Below, in pieces: positions 1 through 9,014 of a stretch of 64,000 bases of DNA. The notes under the pieces are model-generated. The model saw only the letters and a program-made list of their open reading frames with translations. It made no database searches and had not been told where the DNA came from. Source of the stretch: CAMDHY01 sp046156265 (lineage in GTDB: Bacteria > Pseudomonadota > Alphaproteobacteria > Rhizobiales > Segnochrobactraceae). Where the stretch lies: assembly GCF_046156265.1 (NCBI RefSeq), contig NZ_JAWDIR010000043.1, positions 248,001 through 312,000 of the forward strand. Reading direction: 5' to 3'. Each line of letters opens with the position of its first letter. Position 1 is the stretch's first letter. The translations under genes and the position numbers were made by a program.

Positions 1-1
1 G

Positions 2-1270
2 ATCTACGAGAAGATCCTCGCCGACATGCGCGACGGCGTCGCGACGATCGACCTCCAGGGCCGCATCATCACCTTCAACGCCGCCGCGGGCCGCATCCTC
101 GGGCTCGATCCGCAAGCGACCGTCGGCCAGTCGTTCGGCGAGGTCTTCCTCATGGAGGAGAGCTTCGACGACTTCAACGAGGTGGTGCTGAAGGCCGTCT
201 ACGAGAACGAGGCGACCCACAGCCGCGAGGTCTCGGTGACCGTCGGTGGCCACCGCGTCGACCTGCACGTCACCTCGACGTTCCTGATGCTGGAGCGCGA
301 CGGTGCGCCGGAGCGGCAGGGCGTCATCGTCGTGTTCTCCGACATCACCGAGCAGCGCAAGCGGCGCAAACTGAAGCGGCTGTTCGGCGAGTATGTCGAT
401 CCGCGCATCGTCGAGCGCATCCTCGACCGCGGCGGCGTAGAGGACCTGAAAGGCGCCCGGCAGGTGATGACGGTGTCCTTCGCCGACCTGCGCGACTTCA
501 CCGGCTGGTCGGAGCGGCTCGACCCGGAGAGCCTCGTCTCGGTGCTGAACCGCTTCCTCACCGCCATGACGATCCCGATCGGGGCGGCCGGCGGCATCAC
601 TGACAAGTTCATCGGCGACGCCGTGATGGCGTGCTGGGGGCCGCCGTTCACCGAAGCCGGCGAGCAGGCGATCGACGCCTGCAATGCGGCGCTCGGCCAG
701 ATCGAGAGCCTGCCGGCGCTGCGCCGCGAACTCGCCGAGAGCGGCGTGGCGCGGGCGGAGGCAATCGATGTCGCGATCGGCATCGGCACCGGCGAGGTGA
801 TCGTCGGCGATATCGGCGCCGAGCAGAGCCGCAACTTCACGGTCATCGGTAACGCCGTCAACGTCGCGGCGCGGCTGCAGGAGGCAGCGAAGCGCTACGG
901 CCAGCGGGTGCTCGTCGCGCACGACACCCGCGCGGCCGCCGGCGACGGCTTCGTCTTCCGCATGGTCGACCACGCGACGCTGCGCGGCCGCAGCTCAATC
1001 GAGCCGATCCACGCCCTCGTCGGGCGGGTGGGCAGCGTCTCAGACGACGAGCGCCGGCTGATCGAACAGCACGAGCGCGGCGTCATGGCGCTCGTGCAAG
1101 GGCTTCCGGACACCGCCGCTGAGCGCTTTCGCGCCTGCCTCGAGATGGCCCCGGGTGACCGGCCGGCCGCGGTGCTGCTCGAACGCTGCCTCGCCTACGA
1201 GGACGAGAGCGGAGCCGGCGGCGGGAGCGGCGTCGCCTCCGTCCCCGGAGCGGCCGCGGCGCCGAAGTAG
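2..1270 (+). CDS. PAS-domain class III adenylate/guanylate cyclase, 5'-truncated by window edge
   Basis: The frame is already open at base 2, so the start lies upstream and more N-terminal domains (membrane or sensor) are likely. Numbered from the Met at base 26, residues 1-110 form a PAS fold ending in VVFSDITEQ. Residues 145-330 form a class III cyclase domain. D154 (FADLRDF) and D198 (FIGDAVM) are the two metal aspartates. K194 and T272 fit the Lys/Thr base-recognition pair of class IIIb enzymes, and N279 and R283 (VNVAARL) are the transition-state pair. All catalytic residues are present, so it should make cyclic nucleotide, probably cAMP. The cyclase domain is followed by about 80 residues, ending in an Ala/Gly/Pro-rich tail. 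The 3' end overlaps the convergent SpoIIE phosphatase gene by 76 bp. Confidence 0.9.
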   Translation: MYEKILADMRDGVATIDLQGRIITFNAAAGRILGLDPQATVGQSFGEVFLMEESFDDFNEVVLKAVYENEATHSREVSVTVGGHRVDLHVTSTFLMLERDGAPERQGVIVVFSDITEQRKRRKLKRLFGEYVDPRIVERILDRGGVEDLKGARQVMTVSFADLRDFTGWSERLDPESLVSVLNRFLTAMTIPIGAAGGITDKFIGDAVMACWGPPFTEAGEQAIDACNAALGQIESLPALRRELAESGVARAEAIDVAIGIGTGEVIVGDIGAEQSRNFTVIGNAVNVAARLQEAAKRYGQRVLVAHDTRAAAGDGFVFRMVDHATLRGRSSIEPIHALVGRVGSVSDDERRLIEQHERGVMALVQGLPDTAAERFRACLEMAPGDRPAAVLLERCLAYEDESGAGGGSGVASVPGAAAAPK

Positions 1271-3330
1271 CGCAGGCCGACGCTGGTGATGTCGTCCGCC
1301 TGGTTGGCGCCGCGCTCGAAGCGGTGGACGCCCTCGACGATGAAGTTCGCCACATCGGCGGCGCTCGCGCCGGCCGGCAGCTCCTTCAGGAGCGCGACGA
1401 GACGTTCCTCGCCGAACTCGGTGCCGTCGATGTCGAAAGCCTCGGTGACGCCGTCGGTGTAGAGGAAGACGAGGTCGCCGGCGGCGAGGTCGATCGTCAT
1501 CTCGCGGTAGGGCGCCTCCTCGAAGACGGCGATGGCGATGTCGCCTGAGCGGGGCAGCGGCGTTACCGAGCCGTCAGGGCGGCAGAGAAACGGCGGGTTG
1601 TGGCCGGCATTGACGTAGGTGAGGCGACCCGTCGTCAGATCCAGCACGCCGTAGAACAGGGTGACGAACATCATCTGGTCGTTCTCGGCGGCGAGCACGG
1701 CGTTGAGGCGCTCGATGCTGGCGGACGGCGAGATCGAGAACAGCGTCGTCGCCTTCAGGAGCGTGCGCGTCATCGCCATGAACATCGCCGCCGGCACGCC
1801 CTTGCCGGAAACGTCGGCGACGACGATGCCGAGCGACTTCTGATCGAGGAAGAAATAGTCGAAGAAGTCGCCGCCGACTTCTTTCGCCGGCACCATCAGG
1901 CCGTGCAGGGCGACGTCGCTGCGCAGCGGCAGTGGCTTCGGCAGGATCGACAGCTGCAGCTGCCGGGCGATCTCGAGCTCCTGCTGCAGGCCGGCGAGCT
2001 TGGCGCGGGTGATGATCGCCTCGCGCAGCTCGGCGACGAGCTCGGTAAGGCGCGCGTGCTGGTCGGAAATGCGCGCCGACATCTGCTGCAGCACGGCGGC
2101 GAGGAGGCCGAGCTGTTCGTCGCCCGCCCGCTTGACGGTGGCGACCGCGATCGGCGCGACTTTCTGGCGCCCGAAGATGCTCTGCAGATCCTGCAGCACC
2201 TGCTCGCGACCGTCGGCCTCGAGCGTGCGGGCGAGGGCCTCCATCTGGCGGCGGATCAGCCGTTCCTGACGGCGGCGCTGGCGCTCGACCTGGCGCTGGT
2301 TCTCGGCGACCGCGATGGCGTTGCGGCGGAAGACGGCGACGGTCTCGGCGATGCGGCGGATCTCGCCTTCGCCGGCGTCCTCGATACGCACGTTGGTGTC
2401 GCCGGCCGAGAGCGCCTGCAGCACGGAGATGGCCGATTCCAGCGGCCGGAACGCCTGTCGCAGGTAGATGTAGAGGCCAGCCAGGATGAGGGCGACGAAG
2501 ATCGCCACGCCCGCCAGGGTGGCGCGCTGGAAGTCGCGCGCCTCGCCCAAAGATTCGCTGGAATCGCGGAAGGTGACGAGCGTGCCGGCGGCGCCGCCGA
2601 CGAGGTCCTGGACGGGCACGCTGGTGGCGAGGAACAGGCGATCGTCATCCTCGTAGATCGAGACATTGGCAGAGCGCGGCGGGATCTGCGGCATCAGCGC
2701 CTGCCAGAGGTCCGGCTGGGTGCCGACGACCATGCGGCCGCGCAGCGAGACGAGGAAGGTCGGGACCCCGAAGGCGTCGGCGAAGCGCGTCAGCACGCCG
2801 TCGGCGCCGCGCGCGAGGGTGACGACGGCGAACGGCCGGCCCGACGCGAACACCGGAACGCCGGCGGCGATGACGTAGCGGTCGGGCGTGTCCTGGCGCA
2901 GCCCGCCGAGCACGACGCCGGTGGAAAGCACGCGGTCGAGGGCGGAGGCGTCGAGGATCGGGCGCTGCCCGATCGAGGGCCGGTTCGTGTAGATGATGGT
3001 GCCGGAGGCGTCGACGACCTGCACCTCCTCGACGCCGCGCAAGAGGTCGCCGGCGGCGGGAATGACGCTGGCGGCAACCTGGCGCAGGCGCGGCACGTCG
3101 ACCGGGCGGGCGCGTGCGATCTGGGCGACGAGATCGTCGCCGATGACGGTGACGGTCTTCAGCTCGTCGGCGACGAGGCTCTGCCAGAGTGAGCGCTGAC
3201 CGTCGATCGCCACCTCGGCGAAGCGCTCGTCGGCGATCTCCTCGCGGCGCATGCCGGCGAGGATGAGCCCGCCGGCCACCAGCACGAAGGCGATCGACAG
3301 GAACAGCGTGATGCGGGTGCGCAGCAGCAT
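1195..3330 (-). CDS. Membrane sensor-HAMP-SpoIIE (PP2C-type) serine phosphatase, 711 aa
   Basis: One transmembrane segment (residues about 5-27) is followed by a periplasmic Cache-like sensor region to about 305, a second membrane helix, a HAMP linker (PLESAISVLQALSAGD...), a coiled segment rich in Arg/Gln, and a PP2C/SpoIIE domain in the last 210 residues. Metal-binding motifs are visible: GGDFFD, ADVSGKG and YTDGVTEAFD. Proteins of this class dephosphorylate STAS anti-sigma antagonists, so the RsbW-like ATPase at 11937-12353 is a plausible partner; that link is inference. The start at 3330 was chosen because the membrane helix begins there. It lies 4 nt after the stop of the upstream gene, so the two are co-transcribed. 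The tail is low-complexity Pro/Ala and overlaps the convergent cyclase. Confidence 0.88.
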   Translation of the reverse strand: MLLRTRITLFLSIAFVLVAGGLILAGMRREEIADERFAEVAIDGQRSLWQSLVADELKTVTVIGDDLVAQIARARPVDVPRLRQVAASVIPAAGDLLRGVEEVQVVDASGTIIYTNRPSIGQRPILDASALDRVLSTGVVLGGLRQDTPDRYVIAAGVPVFASGRPFAVVTLARGADGVLTRFADAFGVPTFLVSLRGRMVVGTQPDLWQALMPQIPPRSANVSIYEDDDRLFLATSVPVQDLVGGAAGTLVTFRDSSESLGEARDFQRATLAGVAIFVALILAGLYIYLRQAFRPLESAISVLQALSAGDTNVRIEDAGEGEIRRIAETVAVFRRNAIAVAENQRQVERQRRRQERLIRRQMEALARTLEADGREQVLQDLQSIFGRQKVAPIAVATVKRAGDEQLGLLAAVLQQMSARISDQHARLTELVAELREAIITRAKLAGLQQELEIARQLQLSILPKPLPLRSDVALHGLMVPAKEVGGDFFDYFFLDQKSLGIVVADVSGKGVPAAMFMAMTRTLLKATTLFSISPSASIERLNAVLAAENDQMMFVTLFYGVLDLTTGRLTYVNAGHNPPFLCRPDGSVTPLPRSGDIAIAVFEEAPYREMTIDLAAGDLVFLYTDGVTEAFDIDGTEFGEERLVALLKELPAGASAADVANFIVEGVHRFERGANQADDITSVGLRYFGAAAAPGTEATPLPPPAPLSSS

Positions 3331-3334
3331 CGCG

Positions 3335-5221
3335 TCAGGCTCCCGGCCGTGCCGGCGCGACACCGGGGACTGCGGCGCTGCCGGTTGGCTGGCGCATCGC
3401 AAGCAGGGCCGTGAGCGCCGCGCCGGCGACACCGACGATCGCGGCGGCGATGGCGGGCTCGACGTCGAACCAAGCCGCGCCGCCGGCCACGCAAGCTCCG
3501 GCGACGCCACCGATCATCGCCGCGAAGGCCCCTTCCGGTGCCCAGACGCGCCCGCCGACGGCGACGAGCGCCATCGCGCCTCCGAGCCCGACGAGCAGGC
3601 TCGCGATCGCCGCCAGCTCCGGCACGAGCGCGCCGAGCGCCGGGCCGGCGGCGGCGATGAGCAATCCCAGGGCCGCGCCCGGCGTGCGGCGGGCCACGAA
3701 GACGCCGGCGGCGGCGACGCCGGCGAGACAGAAGTGCAGACCGAGTTCGGCATAGTTGTAGCGCAGGTCGCCGGTGCCGAGCGCAAGCTCGAGCCAGGTC
3801 ATCGCGACGGCGAAGGAGGTCCCGACCGCGACGAGCTCGGCGGGGCGCGGAGCCAGCCGAAGACGGGGCACGGCGAGCGGACGCTCCACGAGGGCGACCA
3901 CCACGAGGCCCAGCACGACGATGCCGAGGCCTGCGGCAGCGAAGGCGTCGCGGCGTCCGAGGGCTTCGGCAACGAGGCCGCCGAGGCCGGAGCCGGCAAG
4001 CGCGGCCAGCACCATCAGGCTCCAGAACCACGGCCGGCGCAGCCGGAAGCCGGGCTGGAGCAGCACCACCCAAAGCGCCGCCCACAGACCGAGCCCGGCG
4101 CAGAAGCGCAGGGCGAGGAAGATCGTCGGGTCGCGGATGATCGCGGTCGCGGCGGTGGCCGCGCCAGCGAGGAGCGTCCCGAAGCCGACGGTGGCGGCCG
4201 CCGATCGTCCCGCCAGCGCGAGGGCGGCGAGGAGACCGAGGGCACAGCCGAGGAACTGGGCGGCCACGGATGCCGAGACCTCGAGCGACTGCAGGAGGCC
4301 GGGGTCGAGGCGGTCGAAGGCGAAGCTCGGCACCAGCGGGTGCACCGACGTTCCGACCAGAAGCAGGGGTACCGCCCACCAACCCTTCCAGGTGCGGCGC
4401 CGGCCGGGCGGATGGGTGGCATCGAACCGGATCTTGCCCTCGATCGGCGCCAGCGCCTCGTCGACGCGTGGGCCGAGGCTCGAATCGAAGTCGACGGCGC
4501 GAATCTCGTCGGCGAGCGCCAGCGCCTGCCGCGCCTCGCGGCGGACGGGGGCGAGGCGGCGTGCGAAGGCGGCGCCGAGGGTGTGGAGGGGACTGTCGCC
4601 GCCGACGGGGGAATAGTCGCCGAAGCCACCGCGGGCGAGCGCGCGCAGCGAGGCGACGAGCCGGCCCTGGCGCAGATCGATGCGCTCGGTGGCGAAGGCG
4701 CGGGCGAGGATGCCGGCGAGCAGGGCGCCGAACAGGCTGGCGCTGAGGACGGTGACCGCAAGCGTGCGCGCCACCACATCGAGGATGCGCTGCGACGGCG
4801 TCACCACGATGAGGCCGACGGCGGCTGCGCCGACAGGGATCTGGACGGAGACCTGCGGACCCGCCGGCGCCTCGGGCGGAACCTGGAACAGCGTCTGGCC
4901 GCTGTCGTCGGTGACGGCGATGGCGGCGACCTCCGGATTGCGGCGGATGATGTCCTCCAGGTAGGCGTCGACGCCGTAGAGGTCGCGGAGCGGGATGCCG
5001 AAGCCGACGGCGCGGCCGACGGTGTCGGCGACGGCGCTACCGATGGAGCGGGTCACGCGCTCGGTGGTCAGCGCCAGATCGTCGTGATGGGTGCGCTCGA
5101 TCAGCGCCAGCGTCGCCGCCGAGGCGAGCGCGATGGCGATGCCGACGGCGAGGCCGACGAGGACGGCGAAGCGGTCGCCGCGGGCCGGGTCGGTGCTCCG
5201 GCGCACGTCAGATCTCCGCAT
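3335..5221 (-). CDS. Periplasmic sensor fused to a polytopic MFS-like transporter domain, 628 aa
   Basis: The N-terminus (MRRSDVRRSTDPARGDRF) precedes a membrane helix at about residues 20-42. A periplasmic sensor segment contains GFGIPLRDLYGVDAYLEDI and AIAVTDDSGQTLF, close to the sensor segments of the three neighbouring membrane proteins. A second helix and a HAMP-like cytoplasmic linker follow. From about residue 230 to the end there are roughly ten to twelve hydrophobic segments resembling a degenerate MFS permease; motif A is weak. The Pro/Ala-rich C-terminus is probably cytoplasmic. It overlaps the upstream gene by 14 nt and ends 4 nt before the SpoIIE gene, so it sits in a tight three-gene operon. 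Substrate and output are unknown. The transporter half could have become a pure signalling module. Confidence 0.75.
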   Translation of the reverse strand: MRRSDVRRSTDPARGDRFAVLVGLAVGIAIALASAATLALIERTHHDDLALTTERVTRSIGSAVADTVGRAVGFGIPLRDLYGVDAYLEDIIRRNPEVAAIAVTDDSGQTLFQVPPEAPAGPQVSVQIPVGAAAVGLIVVTPSQRILDVVARTLAVTVLSASLFGALLAGILARAFATERIDLRQGRLVASLRALARGGFGDYSPVGGDSPLHTLGAAFARRLAPVRREARQALALADEIRAVDFDSSLGPRVDEALAPIEGKIRFDATHPPGRRRTWKGWWAVPLLLVGTSVHPLVPSFAFDRLDPGLLQSLEVSASVAAQFLGCALGLLAALALAGRSAAATVGFGTLLAGAATAATAIIRDPTIFLALRFCAGLGLWAALWVVLLQPGFRLRRPWFWSLMVLAALAGSGLGGLVAEALGRRDAFAAAGLGIVVLGLVVVALVERPLAVPRLRLAPRPAELVAVGTSFAVAMTWLELALGTGDLRYNYAELGLHFCLAGVAAAGVFVARRTPGAALGLLIAAAGPALGALVPELAAIASLLVGLGGAMALVAVGGRVWAPEGAFAAMIGGVAGACVAGGAAWFDVEPAIAAAIVGVAGAALTALLAMRQPTGSAAVPGVAPARPGA

Positions 5222-5975
5222 CGATCGCCTGCAGGACGCGGTCCGCCCGGCCGACCGATTCGCCGGTGGCGGCGATGCGGGCGACCGCCGCGGCGGCGGC
5301 GACGGCGAGCGCCGCGCCTTCGGCCGGTGGGGCGCGGCCGGCCGTGACCGCCTCGGCGGTGGTGTCATAGAGGCGGACCGACGGCCGCGCCGCCCAGATC
5401 ACGGCGGCGAAGACGAGGAGGGCTGCGGCGATTGCCGGGCCGAGCGTCAACAGGAAGACGAAACCCGCATCGACAGGGGAGCGCTCGAGCAAATCGAGCG
5501 GCACGATGATGGCGACGTCGCCGGCCACGGCGCCGAAATCGGTCAGGATCGGCGCGCCGATGGTGAGGCCGCCGCGGTCGACCGCCCGCCAGATCGGGTC
5601 GGAGCGGTTGTCGCGGATGGCGGAAACCCAGGCGTGCGGGATCGGCTCGTTGGCGGCGCCGCGGTCGGTGCCGAAGCGCGAGACGCCGGTGGCGTCGAAG
5701 ACCTCGATCGCCTCGATTCCGGGCTCGGCCGACAGCGTCCGCTCCAACAGGTCCTCGATCTCGCGCAGCTCTCCGAGCGGCAAGCCGAGGTCGAGGCTCG
5801 CCTCGATCGTGCCGTCGAGTGTCGTCAGCACGAACTCGAGGCGCGAATCGACGAGGTCGCGGTGCGCGCGCTCGATGACGCCGACGCCGACCGTGGCGAC
5901 GAGGGCGATCACCGTGACGGTTGCGGCGGCAACCATCAGCGCGAGCCGGCGCTGGAACGTCAGGCGGATTTGCAA
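5208..5975 (-). CDS. Two-TM membrane protein with periplasmic Cache-like sensor, 255 aa
   Basis: A short cytoplasmic N-terminus leads into a transmembrane helix (residues about 10-33). A periplasmic domain carries the motif DLGLPLGELREIEDLLERTL followed by IEAIEVFDATGVSRFGTD. A second helix lies at about 172-198 and a short Ala-rich cytoplasmic tail follows. There is no enzymatic or transport domain, so it may act as a co-sensor for the membrane proteins encoded with it. It is the first gene of the minus-strand operon and overlaps the sensor-MFS gene by 14 nt, which suggests translational coupling. The 226-residue protein encoded divergently at 6184 is its closest counterpart in layout. No specific family name can be assigned from sequence alone. 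Confidence 0.7.
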   Translation of the reverse strand: MQIRLTFQRRLALMVAAATVTVIALVATVGVGVIERAHRDLVDSRLEFVLTTLDGTIEASLDLGLPLGELREIEDLLERTLSAEPGIEAIEVFDATGVSRFGTDRGAANEPIPHAWVSAIRDNRSDPIWRAVDRGGLTIGAPILTDFGAVAGDVAIIVPLDLLERSPVDAGFVFLLTLGPAIAAALLVFAAVIWAARPSVRLYDTTAEAVTAGRAPPAEGAALAVAAAAAVARIAATGESVGRADRVLQAIDAEI

Positions 5976-6003
5976 GCAGGCTCCTCGCAGGAGGGCGGCG
6001 GAC

Positions 6004-6023
6004 TATGCTAGCGGTATGCTAGC
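6004..6023. promoter_or_regulatory. Direct repeat TATGCTAGC x2 in divergent intergenic region
   Basis: The 208-bp gap between the divergent sensor genes (5976-6183) holds two exact copies of TATGCTAGC, starting at 6004 and 6015, one helical turn (11 bp) apart. Each copy contains the palindrome GCTAGC. A separate 8-bp inverted repeat (TCGTCGCC/GGCGACGA) lies at 6036-6065. The position suits a shared operator for both operons. The binding protein is unknown and no promoter hexamers are convincing. Confidence 0.4.
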
Positions 6024-6183
6024 CAATGCAATGGGTCGTCGCCACCGTCGCCGAGGAGGCGACGACGGCGGCGCATGTCGCCGCGGCGGCAGAATTGTCG
6101 GGGACCGGGCTCCTGGAGCTTGCGGACCTGGGCGATTCTCCCCCCGCATGTGACGCTTGAGGGACGGGGTTCGGGGCTGAGGC

Positions 6184-6864
6184 ATGAGGCGACTGGCGAT
6201 CATCCTGCTGTTGACGATCGCGCCCGTCGCGGTGGGCGCGATCGCGCTCGGGGCCTATCTGAACTTCGGCAGCATCCGCATCATCTACATCAGCCTGGTG
6301 CACTCGCGATTCGACCAGCTCGCCAACCGCATCGGTTCCGACATCGAGGTGGCGCTGAGCTTCGGCCTGCCGCTCGCCGGCCAGGACACGCTGACGCCGC
6401 TGTTGTCGCGCGAGCAGTCGAATGATCCGCTGCTCGAATCGATTGACGTCGCGGAGGCCGACGGCGAGGTGCTGTTCTCGAGCGATCCGGCCCGGATCGG
6501 CGCCGCCATCGCCACGCTCGACGGCACGGTGGACGTGCGCTCGCGCATCGTTGCCAACGACTTCGGCGTGCCCGTCGGAAGCGTGGTGGTGCGTGGCTCG
6601 ATGGTGCGGATCCAGCGGCAGCTGGACGGCGTCGCGGCGGCAGTGGAGCGCACGGCGGTGATCACCGGCATCATCGCGGTGCTGATCTGCGCCATCGTCA
6701 TCCTGGTGCCGCTGCGCGCCTTCTATGCACAGGCGCTCGGTGCGGCGCGGCTCGCCGACGACGGCTCCGAGGGTGCCGACGACCAATACGGATGGGCGAT
6801 CGCGGAGGTCGAGGCGGCGCACGCGGCGATCGCCGCCCGGCTCGCCGATCGGCGTGGGGACTAG
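6184..6864 (+). CDS. Two-TM membrane protein with periplasmic sensor, 226 aa
   Basis: A membrane helix at residues about 4-26 is followed by a periplasmic region with ALSFGLPLAGQDTLTPLL and SIDVAEADGEVLFSSD, which aligns by eye with the sensor segments of the proteins at 3335-5975 and 6867. A second helix lies at about 160-182 and the last 45 residues are cytoplasmic and Ala-rich. Like the 255-residue protein on the other strand it lacks any output domain. The next gene starts 2 nt after its stop, so the pair is co-transcribed and the two proteins probably work together. The paired layout (short sensor plus sensor-MFS) is repeated on each side of the divergent intergenic region. Function is unknown. 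Confidence 0.7.
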   Translation: MRRLAIILLLTIAPVAVGAIALGAYLNFGSIRIIYISLVHSRFDQLANRIGSDIEVALSFGLPLAGQDTLTPLLSREQSNDPLLESIDVAEADGEVLFSSDPARIGAAIATLDGTVDVRSRIVANDFGVPVGSVVVRGSMVRIQRQLDGVAAAVERTAVITGIIAVLICAIVILVPLRAFYAQALGAARLADDGSEGADDQYGWAIAEVEAAHAAIAARLADRRGD

Positions 6865-6866
6865 AG

Positions 6867-8885
6867 ATGCGCCGCTTCGACGTCATCGTCCTCACCTGCA
6901 TCACCGTCGTGCTGGTCGCCGCACTCGCGGCGATCTCGTGGCGGACGCTGGTCACCGCCGAGGGCATCCTGCTGCCGGCGCTCGACCGCAAGGCGGAGGT
7001 GGTCGGACGGTCGCTGTCGCAGCTTGTCGCCCAGGCCGACCGCTACGGGATGGACCTCGAGGATCTCGTCGGCGTCGACGCGGTCTTCCAGACCGCACTC
7101 GCCGAGAGCGCCGAATTCGGCACGCTGGCGCTGCTCGATCCCGGCGGGCGGGTGATCGCGCTCGCCATGCGCAACACCTCCTCGGGAGAGCCCTTGCGGG
7201 GCCTCGACGGCCTGCCGGTCGGGATGCGCTACGTGGCGCTGCCGATCTCGTCAGCGAGCGGCGAGGACCTCGGGCGTGTGGCGATCGGCATTCCCGACAC
7301 GGTGACGGAAGCCTTCGTGCTCGACCTCTGGCTCGACGTCGCGGTGGTGCTGCTGGTGTCGGTGCTGGTGACGCTCGAGCTCATCGCCTTCGCCTTCGCG
7401 ATGGGGGCGGGCTCGTCGCTGCGCGCGATCGGACAGCGGCTCGATTCGCTGCGTCGGGGCGACCTCGCCCGTCATCACCACCCGCCGACCGGCGGCGGGC
7501 GCCTCGGCGACATCGTCGCCGGCATCGACCGACGCATCACGGCGCTCCGGATGCGGCAGAAGGAGCTTCGCGAGGCCGCCTTCGAGCGCCGCGACGCGGA
7601 GGCGATGGTCGAGCTCGACGCCATCGACCGCAAGTTCCGGCTGACGCGCGAGCGGGTCGAACCACCGCTCCGGGTGTTCGCCGTGCGGGCGCCGCTATTC
7701 CTGTTCTTCTTCGCCGAGGAGATGACGCGGCCGTTCCTGCCGACCTTCATCGGCGAGGTGGCGAGCACCGTGCCCGGGCTGTCGCGGGAGATGGTGATCA
7801 GCCTGCCGATCGTGCTGTTCATGCTGATCGTGGCGGTGCTGCAGCCGTGGCTGAACGGCGTCACCGAGCGGATCGGGCGCGGACGGGCGCTGCGCCTCGG
7901 GGCGACGGCCGCCGTCGTCGGCTTCGTCGGCACGGCGCTCGCGGCCGACCTCTGGCAGATCCTTGCGTTCCGGTCGCTCACCGCCGTCGGCTACGCCGCC
8001 GTGTTCGTCTCGGCGCAGGGCTACATCATCGACCACACGGGCGGCCTCAACCGCGCCCGCGGCCTCGCTCTCCTCGTCACCTCGATCATGGTGGCGGCGC
8101 TGTGCGGGCCGCTGATCGGCGGCATCTTCGCCGACCGCATCGGCATCCGCCTGACCTTCATGGTTTCGGCGGCGCTTAGCCTCGCGGCGGTGATGACGGC
8201 CCGGCTGGCGCTGTCCGACGACACCGGCAAGACGACGGAGCGGCTCGCCAGCGTCTCCTTCCGCGACATCATGCGGGTGGTGATGCGGCCGACGATGGGG
8301 CTGCTGCTCATCGGCTGCGCGCTGCCGGCGAAGCTCATTCTTGCCGGCCTCGTGTTCTTCATGGTGCCGCTGGTGCTGTCCGACGAGGGCTTCGACCAGT
8401 CGGCGATCGGCCGCGTGCTGATGCTCTATGCGCTGGCGATGCTGGTGATCGTGCCGTTCGTCTCGCGCATCAGCCAGGTGCAGAACCGCCGGCCGGTGCT
8501 CGTCATCATCGGCGGCCTGCTGGCCGCCACCGCGGTCGTTCACCCGTTCCTGTGGCCGGAACCCTGGGGGGCGGCCGCCGCAGTCCTGCAGCTCGGTGTC
8601 GCCCAGGCATTGTCGATCACGCCGCAGTCGGCGCTGGTCGGCGACATCGGCCGGCGGGTGGCGCCGGAGATCTCCGAGGGCACGCTCTACGGCGTCTTCC
8701 GGGTGATCGAGCGGATCGGCAACGCCATCGGACCGTTGCTGGCGGCGTGGCTGCTGGGCGGGTTCGGCCAGGGCATGACGCTGACGGTGCTCGGGGCGGT
8801 GGTCGCCGTCGGCGCCCTGCTGTTCGCGATCGCCGTGCTGGCGGACGCGCGCGGGCCATCGCCGGTCGCCCTCGAGCGGGGCTGA
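6867..8885 (+). CDS. Periplasmic sensor fused to a 12-TM MFS transporter, 672 aa
   Basis: A helix at residues about 6-28 leads to a periplasmic sensor with RYGMDLEDLVGVDAVFQTAL and TLALLDPGGRVIALAM. A second helix (about 150-178), a HAMP-like linker (RLDSLRRGDLARHHHPP) and a charged helical stretch follow. From about residue 275 there is a complete MFS-type domain with about twelve hydrophobic helices. A motif-A-like loop (GVTERIGRGRALRLG) lies between helices 2 and 3, and a related loop GGIFADRIGIRLTF marks later helices. MFS proteins of normal length are about 400 residues, and the extra 270 here are the sensor. Start at 6867 rather than an upstream in-frame ATG because AGAG precedes it and the upstream part overlaps the previous gene. 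The architecture suggests transport gated by a periplasmic signal, or a transporter converted to a sensor. Confidence 0.8.
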   Translation: MRRFDVIVLTCITVVLVAALAAISWRTLVTAEGILLPALDRKAEVVGRSLSQLVAQADRYGMDLEDLVGVDAVFQTALAESAEFGTLALLDPGGRVIALAMRNTSSGEPLRGLDGLPVGMRYVALPISSASGEDLGRVAIGIPDTVTEAFVLDLWLDVAVVLLVSVLVTLELIAFAFAMGAGSSLRAIGQRLDSLRRGDLARHHHPPTGGGRLGDIVAGIDRRITALRMRQKELREAAFERRDAEAMVELDAIDRKFRLTRERVEPPLRVFAVRAPLFLFFFAEEMTRPFLPTFIGEVASTVPGLSREMVISLPIVLFMLIVAVLQPWLNGVTERIGRGRALRLGATAAVVGFVGTALAADLWQILAFRSLTAVGYAAVFVSAQGYIIDHTGGLNRARGLALLVTSIMVAALCGPLIGGIFADRIGIRLTFMVSAALSLAAVMTARLALSDDTGKTTERLASVSFRDIMRVVMRPTMGLLLIGCALPAKLILAGLVFFMVPLVLSDEGFDQSAIGRVLMLYALAMLVIVPFVSRISQVQNRRPVLVIIGGLLAATAVVHPFLWPEPWGAAAAVLQLGVAQALSITPQSALVGDIGRRVAPEISEGTLYGVFRVIERIGNAIGPLLAAWLLGGFGQGMTLTVLGAVVAVGALLFAIAVLADARGPSPVALERG

Positions 8886-9014
8886 GAGGCAACCGCCGCG
8901 TGACGAGAATTTAATCCGCCTCGCGTGGTCGGTCCCGGCGAATTGGGTTAGTGAAGGGAAGCGTCGGAGGCCGCAGGGGCGGCCCCGGCGTGAATGTGGG
9001 CAGGGGAAGGCGAC

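Noticed and set aside
1600..3192. Plus-strand open frame of about 530 codons opposite the SpoIIE gene
   Set aside because: Composition is Asp/Glu/Arg/His-rich and without motif, while the minus strand holds a complete HAMP-PP2C protein.
3251..5347. Long plus-strand open frame opposite the sensor-MFS gene
   Set aside because: It is rich in Arg, Glu, Gly and Ala with no domain, a typical shadow frame of GC-rich coding DNA. The minus-strand frames have membrane helices and coupled starts.
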